A stretch of DNA of 64,000 bases from Pogona vitticeps (GCF_051106095.1 NC_135789.1:25665264-25729263); one strand, 5' to 3'; positions 22,301 through 37,774 are shown, counted from the stretch's first letter. The notes: generated by a model not told the origin, from the sequence alone. Translations and numbers: made by a program.

Positions 22301-25300
22301 GCCTGGGGGATTTTTGCAGGCTGCCTGCCCCGGCCAGCTAGGCTCAGAGCCTCATTGAGGCCCGTCTGGGCTCACCTCTGCTGCTTCCCCAGGCCTGACG
22401 CGCCGAAGCAGGGCCCGCAGCTTTCTCCCAGCTCGGAAGAGGCCACCTCCAAGAAAGCCTGCCCCGCCTCCACCAGCTCAGCGGATGGCCAGCCCAAGCG
22501 CCCCTTCCGCAACAACTGCATCTACAGCTCGTACAGCTCCTCCGGCGGCATTGAGCAGGTAGCGCCTCCCCCCCCGTCCCCGCTTTCCGCTTTGGGGGGT
22601 CAGGATGTGGGGAGGGTTCCTGCTTCCGAAGGTAGTAAAGGACTTTACTTTCACACTTGCTGCCATTAACAGAATTAGTTTTATTAAAGGGCATGAAAGA
22701 GTAACTCGGAATCACAGGTTGTCTTTGTTCAGCTTTATTAGATCATATTTTATGTTCCACATTAGATCACCTCTTGTTTACTTTTCACTTCAACCAGTGT
22801 CTATTTATTAGTAATAATTCTCTCTCTGACTATCTATCTATCTTTCCCAGCAAACCTCACTCCTTTTTTTCCCCAACTCTAATTGACTTTTTATAACTGT
22901 CTACCCTAACTGATTCCAACTGTCCTTCTTTTTTCTTCTCTTGGTTCCGCCCTCCTGTCCTATCATTGGCTCCCACACCAGCGATCCTGCTTCTGACCTG
23001 CTTCTCTCTCTTTCCTTCTCCAGCTGTGGAAGAAACGAGGCATCCGGACTTCCTCCGTCTCCAGCCAAGACTCCTCATCTTCCGGGACCCCGGAAAAGCC
23101 ACTCCGGAAGGGGAAGCCTCCTGACTCCAGCCTAGTGTGAGTGCCATCTCTCTGCCCTCTTTGACCGGGACCTGGGATGCCCTTCAAGCTGTTAAGGCTG
23201 GAACAGCCAGGGCAGCTGCAGAGGCTCAGAGGCTTTTTCTGGAGGCCCGCCCCACTCTCTGGGCATGGCCCCATAGCCCTCCTACCTTCCTTGTCTTCAC
23301 TGGCAGGGCTTCCTGCGTGCGGAGCCCCTGCCTGAGAAAGTCTGGCTCTCTGGGAGGCTGGGGAGACTATTAAGCACTGATTTCAGCAGGGCCCCTTCCT
23401 TGCAGGCTGTCTTCTCTCCAATCCTTTGTTAGAAGGTCTAGGTGAAGGAGGAGAGCTGACGTATAATGCTTGGCAGCTCAGTGATGAGGGATGATAGGAT
23501 GTTGTTGTCCAGCAACCTCTGGAGGGCTGCTGGTGCCCCCCTGGAGAGGAATGCTTTGCCCCCCCCCCGAGTTCCTCCCTGGCCAAGCGGTGGCTCTCCC
23601 CCTCCCAGAGGAGCCAGTCCTGCAGGATTGGTCTCAGAGATCTCTCCCCTCCCCGTCCCGTTTCTGCAGGGAGAAGGTGGCCGCTCACAAGAGCAAAATC
23701 TCAAGCCCAGCCAAAGCGGACAAGGCAGTACAAGTTAATCTAAGTAGGTACCTGCAGGCGAGGCTGAAGCTGGGTTAGGGGTGGCAGGCAGGCGAGGGGA
23801 GCCAGGGGCTGGCAGAAGCATGGGGTTGTGCCTGCCATGGTGATGGGGGGGGTGAAGATGGGAGAAAAATAAAAGAAACATTTGGGAAACTGCTGGCTTG
23901 GGGGGGGGTCAAAGGAAGGAATGGGCATTTTGCCCAAGTCAAACCAGAAGGTGTTTACCAGACACCCTCCCCTCCCCCTGAGATGCCCTTGGGTGGTCAT
24001 GCGAGGGTGGGCTCTGGGTGTTTCAGACCAGGTGGTGGTGGTGCCCGTGATGGGGGGGTGGAGTCATCCCTGCTTATTGGAGCAGCTTGCTGGGCAGTCC
24101 CCCCCCTCCTGTCCTGCTGAGAGAATCCACACATTTAAGCTGGCCAGTGTTCCACTGAAGGCAAGGTCGAGGTGCAGCCGGGCGCATCTGGTCCCCCTCT
24201 TCCAGCCCACGTGCTTCTTTCTGGGAGGCACTGATTCTGTGTGTGCCCAAGGTTGCCTTCAACCTACAGATGGGGAGCGGGACCCATTTTGAGCCCAAGG
24301 GCCTTTCCAGCCACTCTTAAGGGGCGGCAGCCTTGCTGGAGACAGAGAGAGCCCCCCCAGAGGGCTCTGAGCACTTCCTCTGTGGCCTCCCTCTCCCCAA
24401 AACACATGCACTGTTTTCACTGGCTGAAAGTCATTGCCAAGCAGCTTGGAGGGGGCCGGGAGGAAGAGGGGCTCCCCCTGCTGGGCCAGGAAGGATCTTC
24501 AGAGCGGCTCCGAGGGCCAAAGCCTTCTTGACACATGGAGCTGGCACCTCTGGGAGCTGAACTTGCCCTTTCCTCCTCCAGTGCCTAACGCACCTGTGCA
24601 GAACCAGGATACCCCTCCGGTCTCCGTCCCGGCTCCCGTCTCAGGCAGCGGCAGCAGCACCACAACCACTAGTGGTGGTGCCCGCAGGCGAAAGGTCCAG
24701 CTGGTCATTACTCCGAATGAGCCCTTGATCATGGTAGGTCTCTTCTGCTCAGCGCCCCCGCTTGCTAGCCTCAGGAAGGCACCAGGGCCGTGGGTGGGCC
24801 TGCCTGGAGCGGGGGCCGAAGCCACCAGACCCCTTGACAGTGGCTGGGAGTGCAGGCAGGCAGGATCGCTCCTGGTGTTGCCCGTGCAAGACGTGTTTGG
24901 CCCAAGAGGACTCCCGGGCAGAGGCTTTCCAGAGGTGGAGAGGGCACCAGTCGCCCTTTCCTGCCGGGCCGCCCGAAGCCACCGGGCCCATCCATGCTTC
25001 TCCTCTCGACAGCCACCCCCGATTGAGCTGGGCTACAAGATCACCAGGGCCGACTATGACGCGGACCGCCTGGAGAGGCTGAGGCAGTTCAAGAGAGGTT
25101 TGGACTCTTCAAAGGGTAAGGAGGCTGCTCTTTATGGGATGCGCAGAATGGCAGCGGTGGGGAGGGAACCAGCCACCGGATCTGTCTCTGTGTCGGGCCT
25201 TTGGGTGCCGCCTGGCTGTTCTGCTGGGGCTCTCCCGAGGGCAGGATTGGGAGTCGTCTGCGAAGGAGCCCGTCCTGCTTGGCCATCCTGCCGCTTCTAT

Positions 25301-28300
25301 CCCACAGATTCACCCCCGCCTGCGCAGGATGGCGCGCCCGCCCCCAGCGATGGCTCTGCCGCCATGGGAGGCGGCACCCCAGGGCAGGAGGGCCGGAGGG
25401 ACGCGCCGGAAAGACAGGACTTCTCAGGACAGATAGGTGAGCGGTTGAGCCCCGAATGCTTGGCTCAGGCAGCCGGGAGGCCCTTGAGAAGCCTCCTCCT
25501 CCTCCTCCTCCCTGTTGTGGCGAGTGCCTAGCAGGGGAGAAGGAGAGAGAGACGGACTTTGTTTTTTTTACTGGCCATGCCAGGAGGAACGCAAAGCCCT
25601 GGCTCTCTCCTCCCCTCGTCGCCGGGGCTGCTGAGCGGGGACCCTTCCCGAGGGACTGCTGGTCAGGAGGAAGCTTCTCCTGAGACCTGCTCTCTTTCTG
25701 TTCCAGGCACTCCCGCTGCTTTCGAGACTTCTCAGGGACCGGTGGTGCCCCCACTCACTTCTTCTCTGCCCGGGAACGCCCCGGTGCCAATCAGCTCCTG
25801 GATGACAGACACAGCTGCCCAGACACTCCCCTCCAGCGCACTGGCTGCCCCGATGGCCACTGCCCCGATGGCCGGACCATTTCCTTTTGCCTCGGCCCCA
25901 CCAGCTGGGAGCGAAAGCAGCCTGGCGATGCCCTCTTTCTCTCAGCTGATCCAGACCCCCACCGGGCCCTCTGCCACACCCAAGCCCAGCATCCTGTTCG
26001 GAATGCTCACCAGCCCCCTGGGCAGCCCGCCCACCATGGCCGTCACTGCCACCTTGGCCAGCCCAGCTCCCGGTACCTCTTCTGGCCTCAGCACGACCCT
26101 CTTCCTCCCTGTCTTTGGCACTCTAACCCACACCGACAGCTCAGGCTTCTCTGGCGGCGGAGTTCTGGCCTTCACCCCTGGGGCGACACTGCCCACCGGG
26201 GCGCCTCCTTCCGCCGCCCCCAGCTATGCCTTCAAACCTATCTTTGGGGCACTGCCACCCCAAGCCTCCACCGCCAGCCCGGCTGTAGCTGGCACTTCAT
26301 CCCTTTTTGCTTTCCAGACGAGTCTTCAGCCGACTGCCGCCGCTGGCCTGCCAGCCGGCGGCCTTCCTGGTTTCTCTGCTCACTCGGCGGGCTTCGCCTC
26401 CACCTCCGCCAGTCTCTCTGGGGCAGTAAGTGTGACGACCGTCTCTGCCAGCAAACCAGTGTTTAGTTTGGGCCCCAGCCTACTGGCCGGGGCTGCTGCC
26501 ACCACTGTGGCAGCTGCCCCTTCATCCCTTGGGGGTCCTTCAGCCTCCCAGCCTTCTCCCTTTGGGGCCTCATCCGGCGGCGCCAGCGCAGCAGCCTCAC
26601 CCCTGTACCCGTTTGGCACCCTGGCCGGTGCCCCGAACGCAGGGCCTAGCCCCTTGGCAAGTCCCGCCTTCGGCCAGGCACCCCCCGGAGCAGCTGAGGG
26701 GGCTCCCGGCGCTGTTGTCACCACAAGCTTCAGCACCGGGAGCTCCCTGCTGGCTCCCGCCGCCCCCCTGCCCATGACGACGCAGTCTCCCTTTGGATTG
26801 GGTCCACCGTCTGGCAGCCCCGCCACCTCGGCTGGGGGCTTTGTGTCAGCCACTAAGCTTGCGCTGCCCTTGGCAGCAAACGGGGGAGTCCCTGGTAGTC
26901 AGGCCCCTGCCCTCAAGGCAGCCCCGGGGCTGGTGGGCTTTGCGTCCCCTTCGACCTTCACCGGATCGGAGGTCCAGCCAGCCTTTGCGGGAGGCAGCGA
27001 CGGCGGCGGCAGTATCACCCCTTCGCAGGCCCCCTTTGGAGGGACCGGGGCGCTGACCTCTTTTGGCGCCAAGAGCACCCCGCAGCCCTCCTTTGGGGCC
27101 CTCACCCCCTTTGGGGCAGCCACCACCACCACGACCGCCCCCTCGGGCTTTAGCTCTGGCGCTCAGGTCTCCGCCACCGGCGGCGGCGGCAGCAGCAGCA
27201 ACAGCAGCAGCACCACCACCACCACAGGGGGCTTCAACTTTGGAGGGCCAATGCCTTCCTCCTCCTCCTCCTCCTCCTCCTCCCCCTTTGGGGTGTCGAA
27301 CCAGCCACCGACGGCTGCCGGAGGGACTGCCTTTGGCGGGGATACCGGGGCCAGCAGCAGCTCCCCCAACCCAGGGATGCTCAGCGTCAACTTCCACTTT
27401 GGCGGTGGGGCCACGGGGGCCGCCACGCCTTTTGGAGCTTCGGTGGGACAAAACACCCTGGGGCCCCCAGCCCAGAGCCCTGAGGGTTTCGGCCTCCCCC
27501 CAAGCGCGCCGGAGACCAAGCCCGCGTTCGGAGGTGAGTCTTCTGACAGACGAGAAGCCATTGCTTTCGCAGGTTCCCCAGCCAGGGTGGGTGCTCCGTC
27601 AGCCCTGTCGTTCTGGAAGGGAGGGTGCATGGGGACGTGGGGACGCGGCCTGCCACCCCTTTCCCCCCGGGGAGGCCGGGTCCTCACGGCCGCCCGTTCT
27701 GTGTTCCAGGTGCCCCAGCCCCAGACTTCGGACGGAGCCAACCCTCAGGGGGGGGGCAAACGCCGGGCAATACTCCGACCTTCGACACTGCAGGCGCCTC
27801 CAACTTTCGGACAGCAAGCACCCCCAACTTCCGGACAGACAGCACCTCCAACTTTCGGACAGACAGCGCCCCCAACTTTCGGACAGACGGCGCCTCCAAC
27901 TTTCGGACAGACGGCACCCCCAACTTTCGGACAGACAGCACCCCCAACTTTCGGACAGACAGCACCCCCAGCTTCACTGCCTCAGGACCCACGTTTGGTA
28001 AGGGCTGGGAAAGCCAGCAGGGGTGGGCAGCTCTGAAGGGGGGGCTCCTTGGGCCTCCTTCGGAGAAGGGGCAGGAGGTGTGACGGGCACGCCGTGGATT
28101 TCTGATGCTCTCTAGCTCGCCCCCCCCCCGCCACCCTCAGCCCAGGGAGGGTCCCTGTGTTTCCTTCCCTTGCGGGCGAAAGGACTTGGGGCACAGTTGG
28201 CAGGGAAGCGCAGCCGCCACCTCCCACCCCCTGACGAGGGTCTCCTTGCCTCTCCCATCCCCTGACGAGGGTCTCCTTGCCTCTCCCATGTTCCCCCAGG

Positions 28301-30202
28301 CCAGACGTCGGCACCTTCTTTCTCCATTGGTTCTGGGAGGGTGCATGGGGACGTGGGGACGCTGCCTGCCACCCCTTTCCCCCCAGGGACGCTGGGTGCT
28401 CATGGCTGCCCGTTCTCTGTTCCAGCTGGCCCAGCCCCAGACTTCGGACGGAGCCATTCAGCAGTGGGGGGGCCAACACCAGCCAATACTCCAACCTTCG
28501 ACACTGCAGGCGCCTCCAACTTTCGGACAGACAGCGCCTCCAACTTTCGGACAGACAGCGCCCCCAACTTTCGGACAGACAGCACCCCCAACTTTCGGAC
28601 AGACAGCACCCCCAACTTTCGGACAGACAGCACCCCCAACTTTCGGACAGACAGCACCCCCAACTTCCGGACAGACAGTGCCCCCAACTTTCGGACAGAC
28701 AGCGCCCCAAACTTTCGGACAGACAGCGCCCCCAGCTTCACTGCCTCAGGACCCACGTTTGGTAAGGGCTGGGAAAGCCAGCAGGGGTGGGCAGCTCTGA
28801 AGGGGGGGGGCTCCTTGGGCCTCCTTCGGAGAAGGGGCAGGAGGTGTGACGGGCACGCCGTGGATTTCTGATGCTCTCTAGCTCCCCCCCCCCCCCCCCG
28901 GCCACCCTCAGCCCAGGGAGGGTCCCTGTGTTTCCTTCCCTTGCGGGCGAAAGGACTTGGGGCACAGTTGGCAGGGAAGCGCAGCCGCCACCTCCCACCC
29001 CCTGACGAGGGTCTCCTTGCCTCTCCCATGTTCCCCCAGGCCAGACGTCGGCACCTTCTTTCTCCATTGGTTCTGGGAGGGTGCATGGGGACGTGGGGAC
29101 GCTGCCTGCCACCCCTTTCCCCCCAGGGACACTGGGTCCTCATGGCCGCCTGTTCTCTGTTCCAGCTGGCCCAGCCCCAGACTTCGGACGGAGCCAACCC
29201 TCAGGGGGGGGGCAAACGGCCAATACTCCGACCTTCGACACTGCAGGCACCTCCAACTTTCGGACAGACAGCGCCCCCAGCTTCACTGCCTCAGGACCCA
29301 CGTTTGGTAAGGGCTGGGAAAGCCAGCAGGGGTGGGCAGCTCTGAAGGGGGGGGGCTCCTTGGGCCTCCTTCGGAGAAGGGGCAGGAGGTGTGACGGGCA
29401 CGCCGTGGATTTCTGATGCTCTCTAGCTCGCCCCCCCCCCAGCCACCCTCAGCCCAGGGAGGGTCCCTGTGTTGCCTTCCCTTGCGGGCGAAAGGACTTG
29501 GGACACAGTTGGCAGGGAAGCGCAGCCGCCACCTCCCACCCCCTGACGAGGGTCTCCTTGCCTCTCCCACCCCCTGACGAGGGTCTCCTTGCCTCTCCCA
29601 TGTTCCCCCTGGCCAAACGTCGGCACCTTCTTTCTCTATTGGTTCTGGAAGGGTGCATGGGGACGTGGGGACGCTGCCTGCCACCCCTTTCCCCCCAGGG
29701 ACGCTGGGTGCTCATGGCCGCCCGTTCTCTGTTCCAGCTGGCCCAGCCCCAGACTTCGGACGGAGCCACTTCTCAGGGGGGAGGCAAACGACGGGCAATA
29801 CTCCGACCTTCGACACTGCAGGCGCCTCCGCATTTCGGACAGCCAGCGCCCCCAGCTTCACCGCCTCGGGACCCACGTTTGGTAAGGGCTGGGAAAGCCA
29901 GCACGGGTGGGCAGCTCTGAAGGGGGGGGCTCCTTGGGCATCCTTTGGAGAAGGGGCAGGAGGTGTGACGGGCACGCTGTGGGTTTCTGATGCTCTTTAG
30001 CTCGCGCCCCCCCAGCCACCCTCAGCCCCCTCAGCCCAGGGAAGCGCAGCCTCCGCCTCCCACCCCCTGACGAGGGTCTCCTTGCCTCTCCCATGTTCCC
30101 CCAGGCCAAACGTCGGCGCCCTCCTTCTCCATCGGTTCCGGCTCCCGGACAGGGGCTCGCCAACGGCTGCAGGCCCGGAGGCAGCATGTCAGGAAGAAAT
30201 AG
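19364..30202 (+). CDS. POM121: Nuclear pore membrane glycoprotein POM121, 16 exons, about 1531 aa
   Basis: POM121 is an integral pore-membrane nucleoporin that anchors the pore in the nuclear envelope and aids pore assembly. Exons: 19364-19848, 20765-20989, 21412-21645, 21972-22052, 22393-22558, 23024-23136, 23670-23743, 24582-24733, 25013-25115, 25308-25436, 25707-27533, 27710-27997, 28426-28761, 29166-29306, 29738-29881, 30105-30202. The sum is 4596 nt, divisible by three, with every junction in phase. The start at MSFWGG follows the CpG island. One hydrophobic segment (residues about 68-101) is the membrane anchor, preceded by a Gln/Glu-rich helix (19-48). A basic nucleoplasmic region follows, then a Ser/Ala/Gly/Pro-rich region with FG motifs (588-1196), the duplicated exon block (1197-1499) and the diagnostic C-terminus ending [14 protein letters not shown]. 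It is longer than human POM121 (about 1250 aa), partly through the exon array. The donor at 23744 (not 23748) is fixed by reading frame. Confidence 0.94.
25707..27533 (+). other. POM121: POM121 main FG-domain exon
   Basis: This single 1827-bp exon holds the conserved [11 protein letters not shown] segment and a long Ala/Ser/Thr/Gly/Pro-rich tract with scattered SPFG, SFGA and FGG motifs. These dipeptides contact transport receptors in the pore channel. Near the end are Ser and Gly homopolymers (27180-27290) coded by short trinucleotide runs. The exon ends in phase 1 at a good donor (GTGAGT). Confidence 0.9.
27794..27968 (+). repeat. POM121: 24-bp coding minisatellite in POM121 exon A1 (7 copies)
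   Basis: Seven copies of a 24-bp unit encode an 8-residue repeat of the type NFRTDSTP. Variants differ at one or two bases (FRTAS, FRTDG). The array length agrees with the exon being 144 bp longer than A4, which has one copy. Confidence 0.88.
28300..28340 (+). pseudogene. Partial copy of the POM121 terminal exon (B1)
   Basis: Downstream of a good acceptor (CCCCCAG) the sequence copies the beginning of the last exon ([11 protein letters not shown]), then diverges. It arose with the duplication unit. A donor at 28330 (GTTCTG, weak) would make a 30-nt cassette in phase, so rare inclusion is conceivable. I regard it as a non-coding remnant. Confidence 0.55.
28510..28732 (+). repeat. POM121: 24-bp coding minisatellite in POM121 exon A2 (9 copies)
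   Basis: Nine copies of the same 24-bp unit encode NFRTDS(A/T)P. Exon A2 is 192 bp longer than A4, exactly eight extra units. Exons A3 and A4 hold a single copy each (near 29250 and 29828), which is likely the ancestral state. Confidence 0.88.
29040..29080 (+). pseudogene. Partial copy of the POM121 terminal exon (B2)
   Basis: This is the same fragment as at 28300, again behind an intact acceptor and with the same weak internal donor. A third copy near 29612 has lost the AG of its acceptor (CCCCCTGG), which argues against a required role for these fragments. Confidence 0.55.
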
Positions 30203-31240
30203 TCCCGACGGCTCGCCCCGGGGCCGGAAGCGGAGCCGCCCCGGATTGAGCTATTGAAAGACCCCAGGGCTGCCTGCGTGAGGCACCACCACCGCAGGCG
30301 TGAGGGGCTCTCGACAACACCACTGCTTCTAGCCCTGGGAAGAGATGGAAGATAATCCCACATTACTTGAAGATGCTGAAACTGAACAAGAGGAAACTAC
30401 TGTAGATTACTCTTTTATTCACTCCCACCCCCACATCCTATCCCTCCACTTTCTTTCTGCGCCCTGAGATGTTTGTGTGAATGTGAGAGGGAGGGGCCGG
30501 CTGGCCCCTGCTGAGGACAGTCCTTGTGTGTTGGATTCCTCTCCCTGAGCCCTCCCGGGCTGTTCATCCTGCTTCTCTCTCAAGATCCAGAGTCTGGACG
30601 AGCTGGCTAGCTGTGCTTTTTCCTGCCACCGTCATTGTGCCTTACTTACCCCATCAAGATCCAGACTGGTGGATTTGGAAACCCCAAGAGCCGCTGGGGT
30701 GTCGACCAATACTCCTGGGCTCATGTCGCCTTGGGATATCCTGGCAAGACTTTTGGAGGAGCAGAGGGAGCCCTCTCCCCATTTTTGTAGACCATCTGGC
30801 GACAGAGACACTGCCCCCTTTCCTGTCTCCCCTTCCCCCTTGTTTGTGTGTTTTATGGATGACTTTGTTGTTCTTTCTGTTGATTTTATGGATTTATCTT
30901 AGTAGTCAAGTTTGTAAGAAGACAGTAAAGGTATAAGCTTTGGATGAATTGTATGCATGCCAGGTGTGGATGCTGTAAATGTCTGGATGTGCCTGCTGAG
31001 GGGGAGAGTGGGAGGGAACATGGCTGTGTGATGCGCATGGAATGAAGCGGCGCCTGGCAGGTTATCCGTGTCCGCGGACCCCAGACCAAACCAGAGCCTG
31101 GTGGCTCCAGGGCCGTGCTTGGGAACTCTTCCCAGGGGTGGGTTTCTGGGCGCAAGGAGAACAGAAGGTTCTGGTGCACTAAGGTTAAAAAGTATTTAAA
31201 GTGTTTTTTAATGAAATTAAACTTTATTTTTCTATTTCAA
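30203..31240 (+). other. POM121: POM121 3' UTR
   Basis: About 1 kb follows the POM121 stop with no protein-like frame. An ATTAAA variant signal lies at 31216-31221 in an AT-rich stretch and is the best candidate end. Confidence 0.55.
31216..31221 (+). terminator. POM121: POM121 poly(A) signal (ATTAAA)
   Basis: The common ATTAAA variant is followed by T-rich sequence. No canonical AATAAA was found between the stop and this site. Confidence 0.45.
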
Positions 31241-31244
31241 CCAA

Positions 31245-32010
31245 ATGGCCTCTTGAAATTCTTTCCAAGGGTCTGAAAAAGTGAAAATGTTTTGTGGATT
31301 AGAAACTGGGCTGGCGGGTGAGAGGGAGCCCGCAATGCCCAGCCTGGGCAGGTGGGTGAGGGTGGCCTGCTTGTCCCTCCCTCCCGCTGTGAGCTCCTGG
31401 GGGCTGCAGGAGGTGCCCAGGCTTTTTTTGAGGGGGGTGGGAAGCCAGTGCCCCTTGCTGGACACCCTACCCGCCTTGCAAGAACACCTGGCACACTTTG
31501 CTCTGGCCCCATCGTTGAAATTGGCCGATGCAAGTTTTCACTTGAACGGTGACTTACTTGCACAGGGTCTAAATAAGCAGCGAACACATCACAAAGTGTG
31601 CGTGTGATTTGCTAGGTGTGTTGGGGGGGAGGAGCCATCCATGGCAGAACAGCACTCCCTTGCCAGTGCTCCACCCCCCGGGGCCACAAGGGTTGTTCAG
31701 CCAACAGCCACCTATGGAATGCAGGTAGTGCACACGCGCAGTGCGCAAAGCTCACACTGTTGTCGCAGTGAGAACTAAGGTGGGGAGCCCTGTGCCTTTG
31801 TTACTGCGCTGCGCTGGGGCTCCGTCTGCCCTGCCCCCATCTGCTTGGCCCTCTCGGGCTAATGAAGCTTGGAACCTGGCCACTTCTACGAGCCCCAAAT
31901 CTCCCTCCCCGAACACAACTTTTAGTAGAAGGAGAGGAGCAGGTGAAGTCTGGCCGGGGGTTTCGAGGAGCCGCCCCCCCCCCCCAGAGCATCTGACAAA
32001 CTGGGCCGAC
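31245..32010. other. Convergent intergenic gap between POM121 and TEKT1
   Basis: About 770 bases separate the two 3' ends. I see no gene, RNA or clear repeat here. Confidence 0.5.
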
Positions 32011-32033
32011 CGAGGTTTCAGAACTTAATCAGG

Positions 32034-32039
32034 TTTATT
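32034..32039 (-). terminator. TEKT1: TEKT1 poly(A) signal
   Basis: TTTATT on the plus strand is AATAAA on the minus strand, 74 bases past the TEKT1 stop. This gives a short 3' UTR. Confidence 0.6.
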
Positions 32040-32112
32040 ATCGCATAGGTCAGCAGAAGAGGTTCCAGAGGTACCAGGCCTGCTGGTGGGGGGTGGGGGT
32101 AAAAGTTTGGAG

Positions 32113-36288
<4,176 letters not shown>

Positions 36289-36849
36289 CTAGGAAGGCAA
36301 CGGGTGAGGGACAGAGCCGGGTCAGTGTGGAAAGGGGCTGAGCCTCTGCCCCCCCCCTCCTGAGATGGGGAGACCCCCACCCCTCTTGTCTTTACTCTTT
36401 GGGGCCTCTCTCTGGCTCTTTTCAGCCACCGCCCCCCAGCCCTGAACCTGACTGCTCTGCCCGCGATGGGGTCCCCAGGGAGGGGGCAGCTAAGGGGGCT
36501 CCAAAGTTCAGCCCCTCCCCCATATCGCCCAGGGGCTTTTAAGAAGCCCCCTCCCACTAGAAGGCGGTGGACGAGGGTGCAGAGGAGCAGAATACACGTG
36601 TCCAGAGAGACATGTGAAATGTGGAGCTGCCCTTGATTGGGGGGGAGAGACCCTTGGAGAACCACCCCCCCGGAGAGGCTCAAAGGCGGTGCCCACGCTT
36701 GGATCAAAGAGAGGCCGCGTGGGTTTCCCGTGCACTCTGCACGCGCTCAGAGGCGCCCCTCCTTTTTCTTTGCATAGGGGGGGCTGCTGCAAATCTCACG
36801 CTGCCCAATGAGAAGCCGGTCCTCCGACACCCCCCACCCACGAGCCCGG

Positions 36850-37260
36850 CCCGAGGCGTCTCCTCTCTCCCCACCCCCCTTTTGCACCGCGGCGCCTCCT
36901 CGCCTGCCTGCCTGCCCGCCGGCCTTCCTCCCTCCCTCCCTTCGCGGCGCGCGCCTTGCAAGTTCCCCGGGTCCGGCCGGCCAGGAACCGAGGGCAACAA
37001 ACGCCGTCGCCGTGGAGACGGGAGGACGCAGGGGCGGGGCCAGGTTCCCGAACGCGGTCGGGATTGGCCGCCCGGCGCCCCGCCTCCCCGGGCGTGAAGG
37101 AAAGGAGCGACACGTGCGCCGGTCTCGGAGACCCGCGGGGCGTCTGAATTCCCTTCTCTCCCCCGTGGCGTGGCGGGCGCTTGCGGTCGAGGTGACGTCG
37201 CTCCCCGCCCCAGCCCGGGAGCAGCGGCCGGCGAGACGGACCAGGTAAGTCGCTGGGTGG
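36850..37260. promoter_or_regulatory. TEKT1: TEKT1 CpG-island promoter
   Basis: The CpG-dense segment lies 0.6-1.0 kb upstream of the TEKT1 ATG, where the untranslated first exon is expected. It contains a GC box (GGGGCGGGGCC near 37031), an inverted CCAAT box (ATTGG near 37062) and an RFX X-box at 37006-37019. A plus-strand AG|GTAAGT donor at 37245 hints at divergent transcription. Confidence 0.6.
37006..37019. promoter_or_regulatory. RFX X-box
   Basis: GTCGCC-GT-GGAGAC fits the X-box consensus RYYRYY-N(1-3)-RRNRAC at every position. RFX factors control cilium genes, so this suits a tektin promoter. It is a motif match only. Confidence 0.6.
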
Positions 37261-37768
37261 CCCCCGGAGGGGAGCGGGCAGCTGTTTGGGAGGGATTCCC
37301 CCTTTCCGCGGGGTTCCAACTGCCCCCACTCCATCTCGGGGGTGGGGGGAAAAACCCATCCCCCAAGGGCCTCACCTGCAAAAGGAGACCACCCCCCCCC
37401 CCCCCGTGGCAGTCCCCGGCGGGCAGGAGGGGGTATCCTCGCCTCCTTTGCCTCCGGGATCTCTCCTCCTCCCGGGTCTGGAGGGACAGCTGCAAAGTCA
37501 ATCTCCCCCCGCCCGGACTTGGAGGGGGGGGCGGCCACGTGTGCGAGAGGCTACCTGAACCCCATGGGAAGTGTGCCGTGTTGGAAGAGACCCCCCCCCC
37601 CCAGGTTTCAGGTGCTCCGATTTCCATCCAGGCAGCAAAAGCGATGCTAAAGGCACTCCGAAGCCTTACAGGTGTGGTCCCAGCGGAACCCACCCACCCA
37701 CCAGGAGGATCCCGCCCCCTTGGGGCATCTACAGAGAGAGATTTGCAATCACCTCGTTCACATTTTTT

Positions 37769-37774
37769 TTTATT
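37769..37774 (-). terminator. SMTNL2: SMTNL2 candidate poly(A) signal
   Basis: AATAAA on the minus strand within an AT-rich run, 1.4 kb past the SMTNL2 stop. It is the only convincing signal between the stop and the TEKT1 promoter. Confidence 0.45.

Larger units (their letters stand above)
27710..29881 (+). repeat. POM121: Four tandem copies of a POM121 exon (A1-A4) with their introns
   Basis: Four homologous exons, A1 27710-27997, A2 28426-28761, A3 29166-29306 and A4 29738-29881, each start with PAPDFGRS-coding sequence and end with ASGPTFG at an identical donor (GTAAGG). Introns between them are also near copies, so whole exon-intron units were duplicated. Exon ends lie 764, 545 and 575 bases apart. 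All lengths (288, 336, 141, 144) are multiples of three and phase 1 is kept. The intron part contains a 31-32-bp unit (CCCCCTGACGAGGGTCTCC...) present in one or two copies per intron. Confidence 0.9.

Noticed and set aside
23744-23748. Donor at 23748 (AG|GTACCT) for the POM121 exon at 23670
   Set aside because: It would put a stop at once in the next exon. The donor four bases earlier (A|GTAGGT) keeps the frame into [10 protein letters not shown].
27794-28732. FG reading (PPTFGQTA) as the true POM121 frame in exons A1 and A2
   Set aside because: All four A exons are multiples of three and must keep phase 1 to reach the conserved last exon. The flanks PAPDFG and GPTFG are in the NFRTDS frame. 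The FG frame runs out of the exon without supporting splice sites.
27794-28732. CRISPR-like array from the 24-bp repeats
   Set aside because: The units are directly adjacent with no spacers and lie in an exon of a vertebrate gene. It is a minisatellite.
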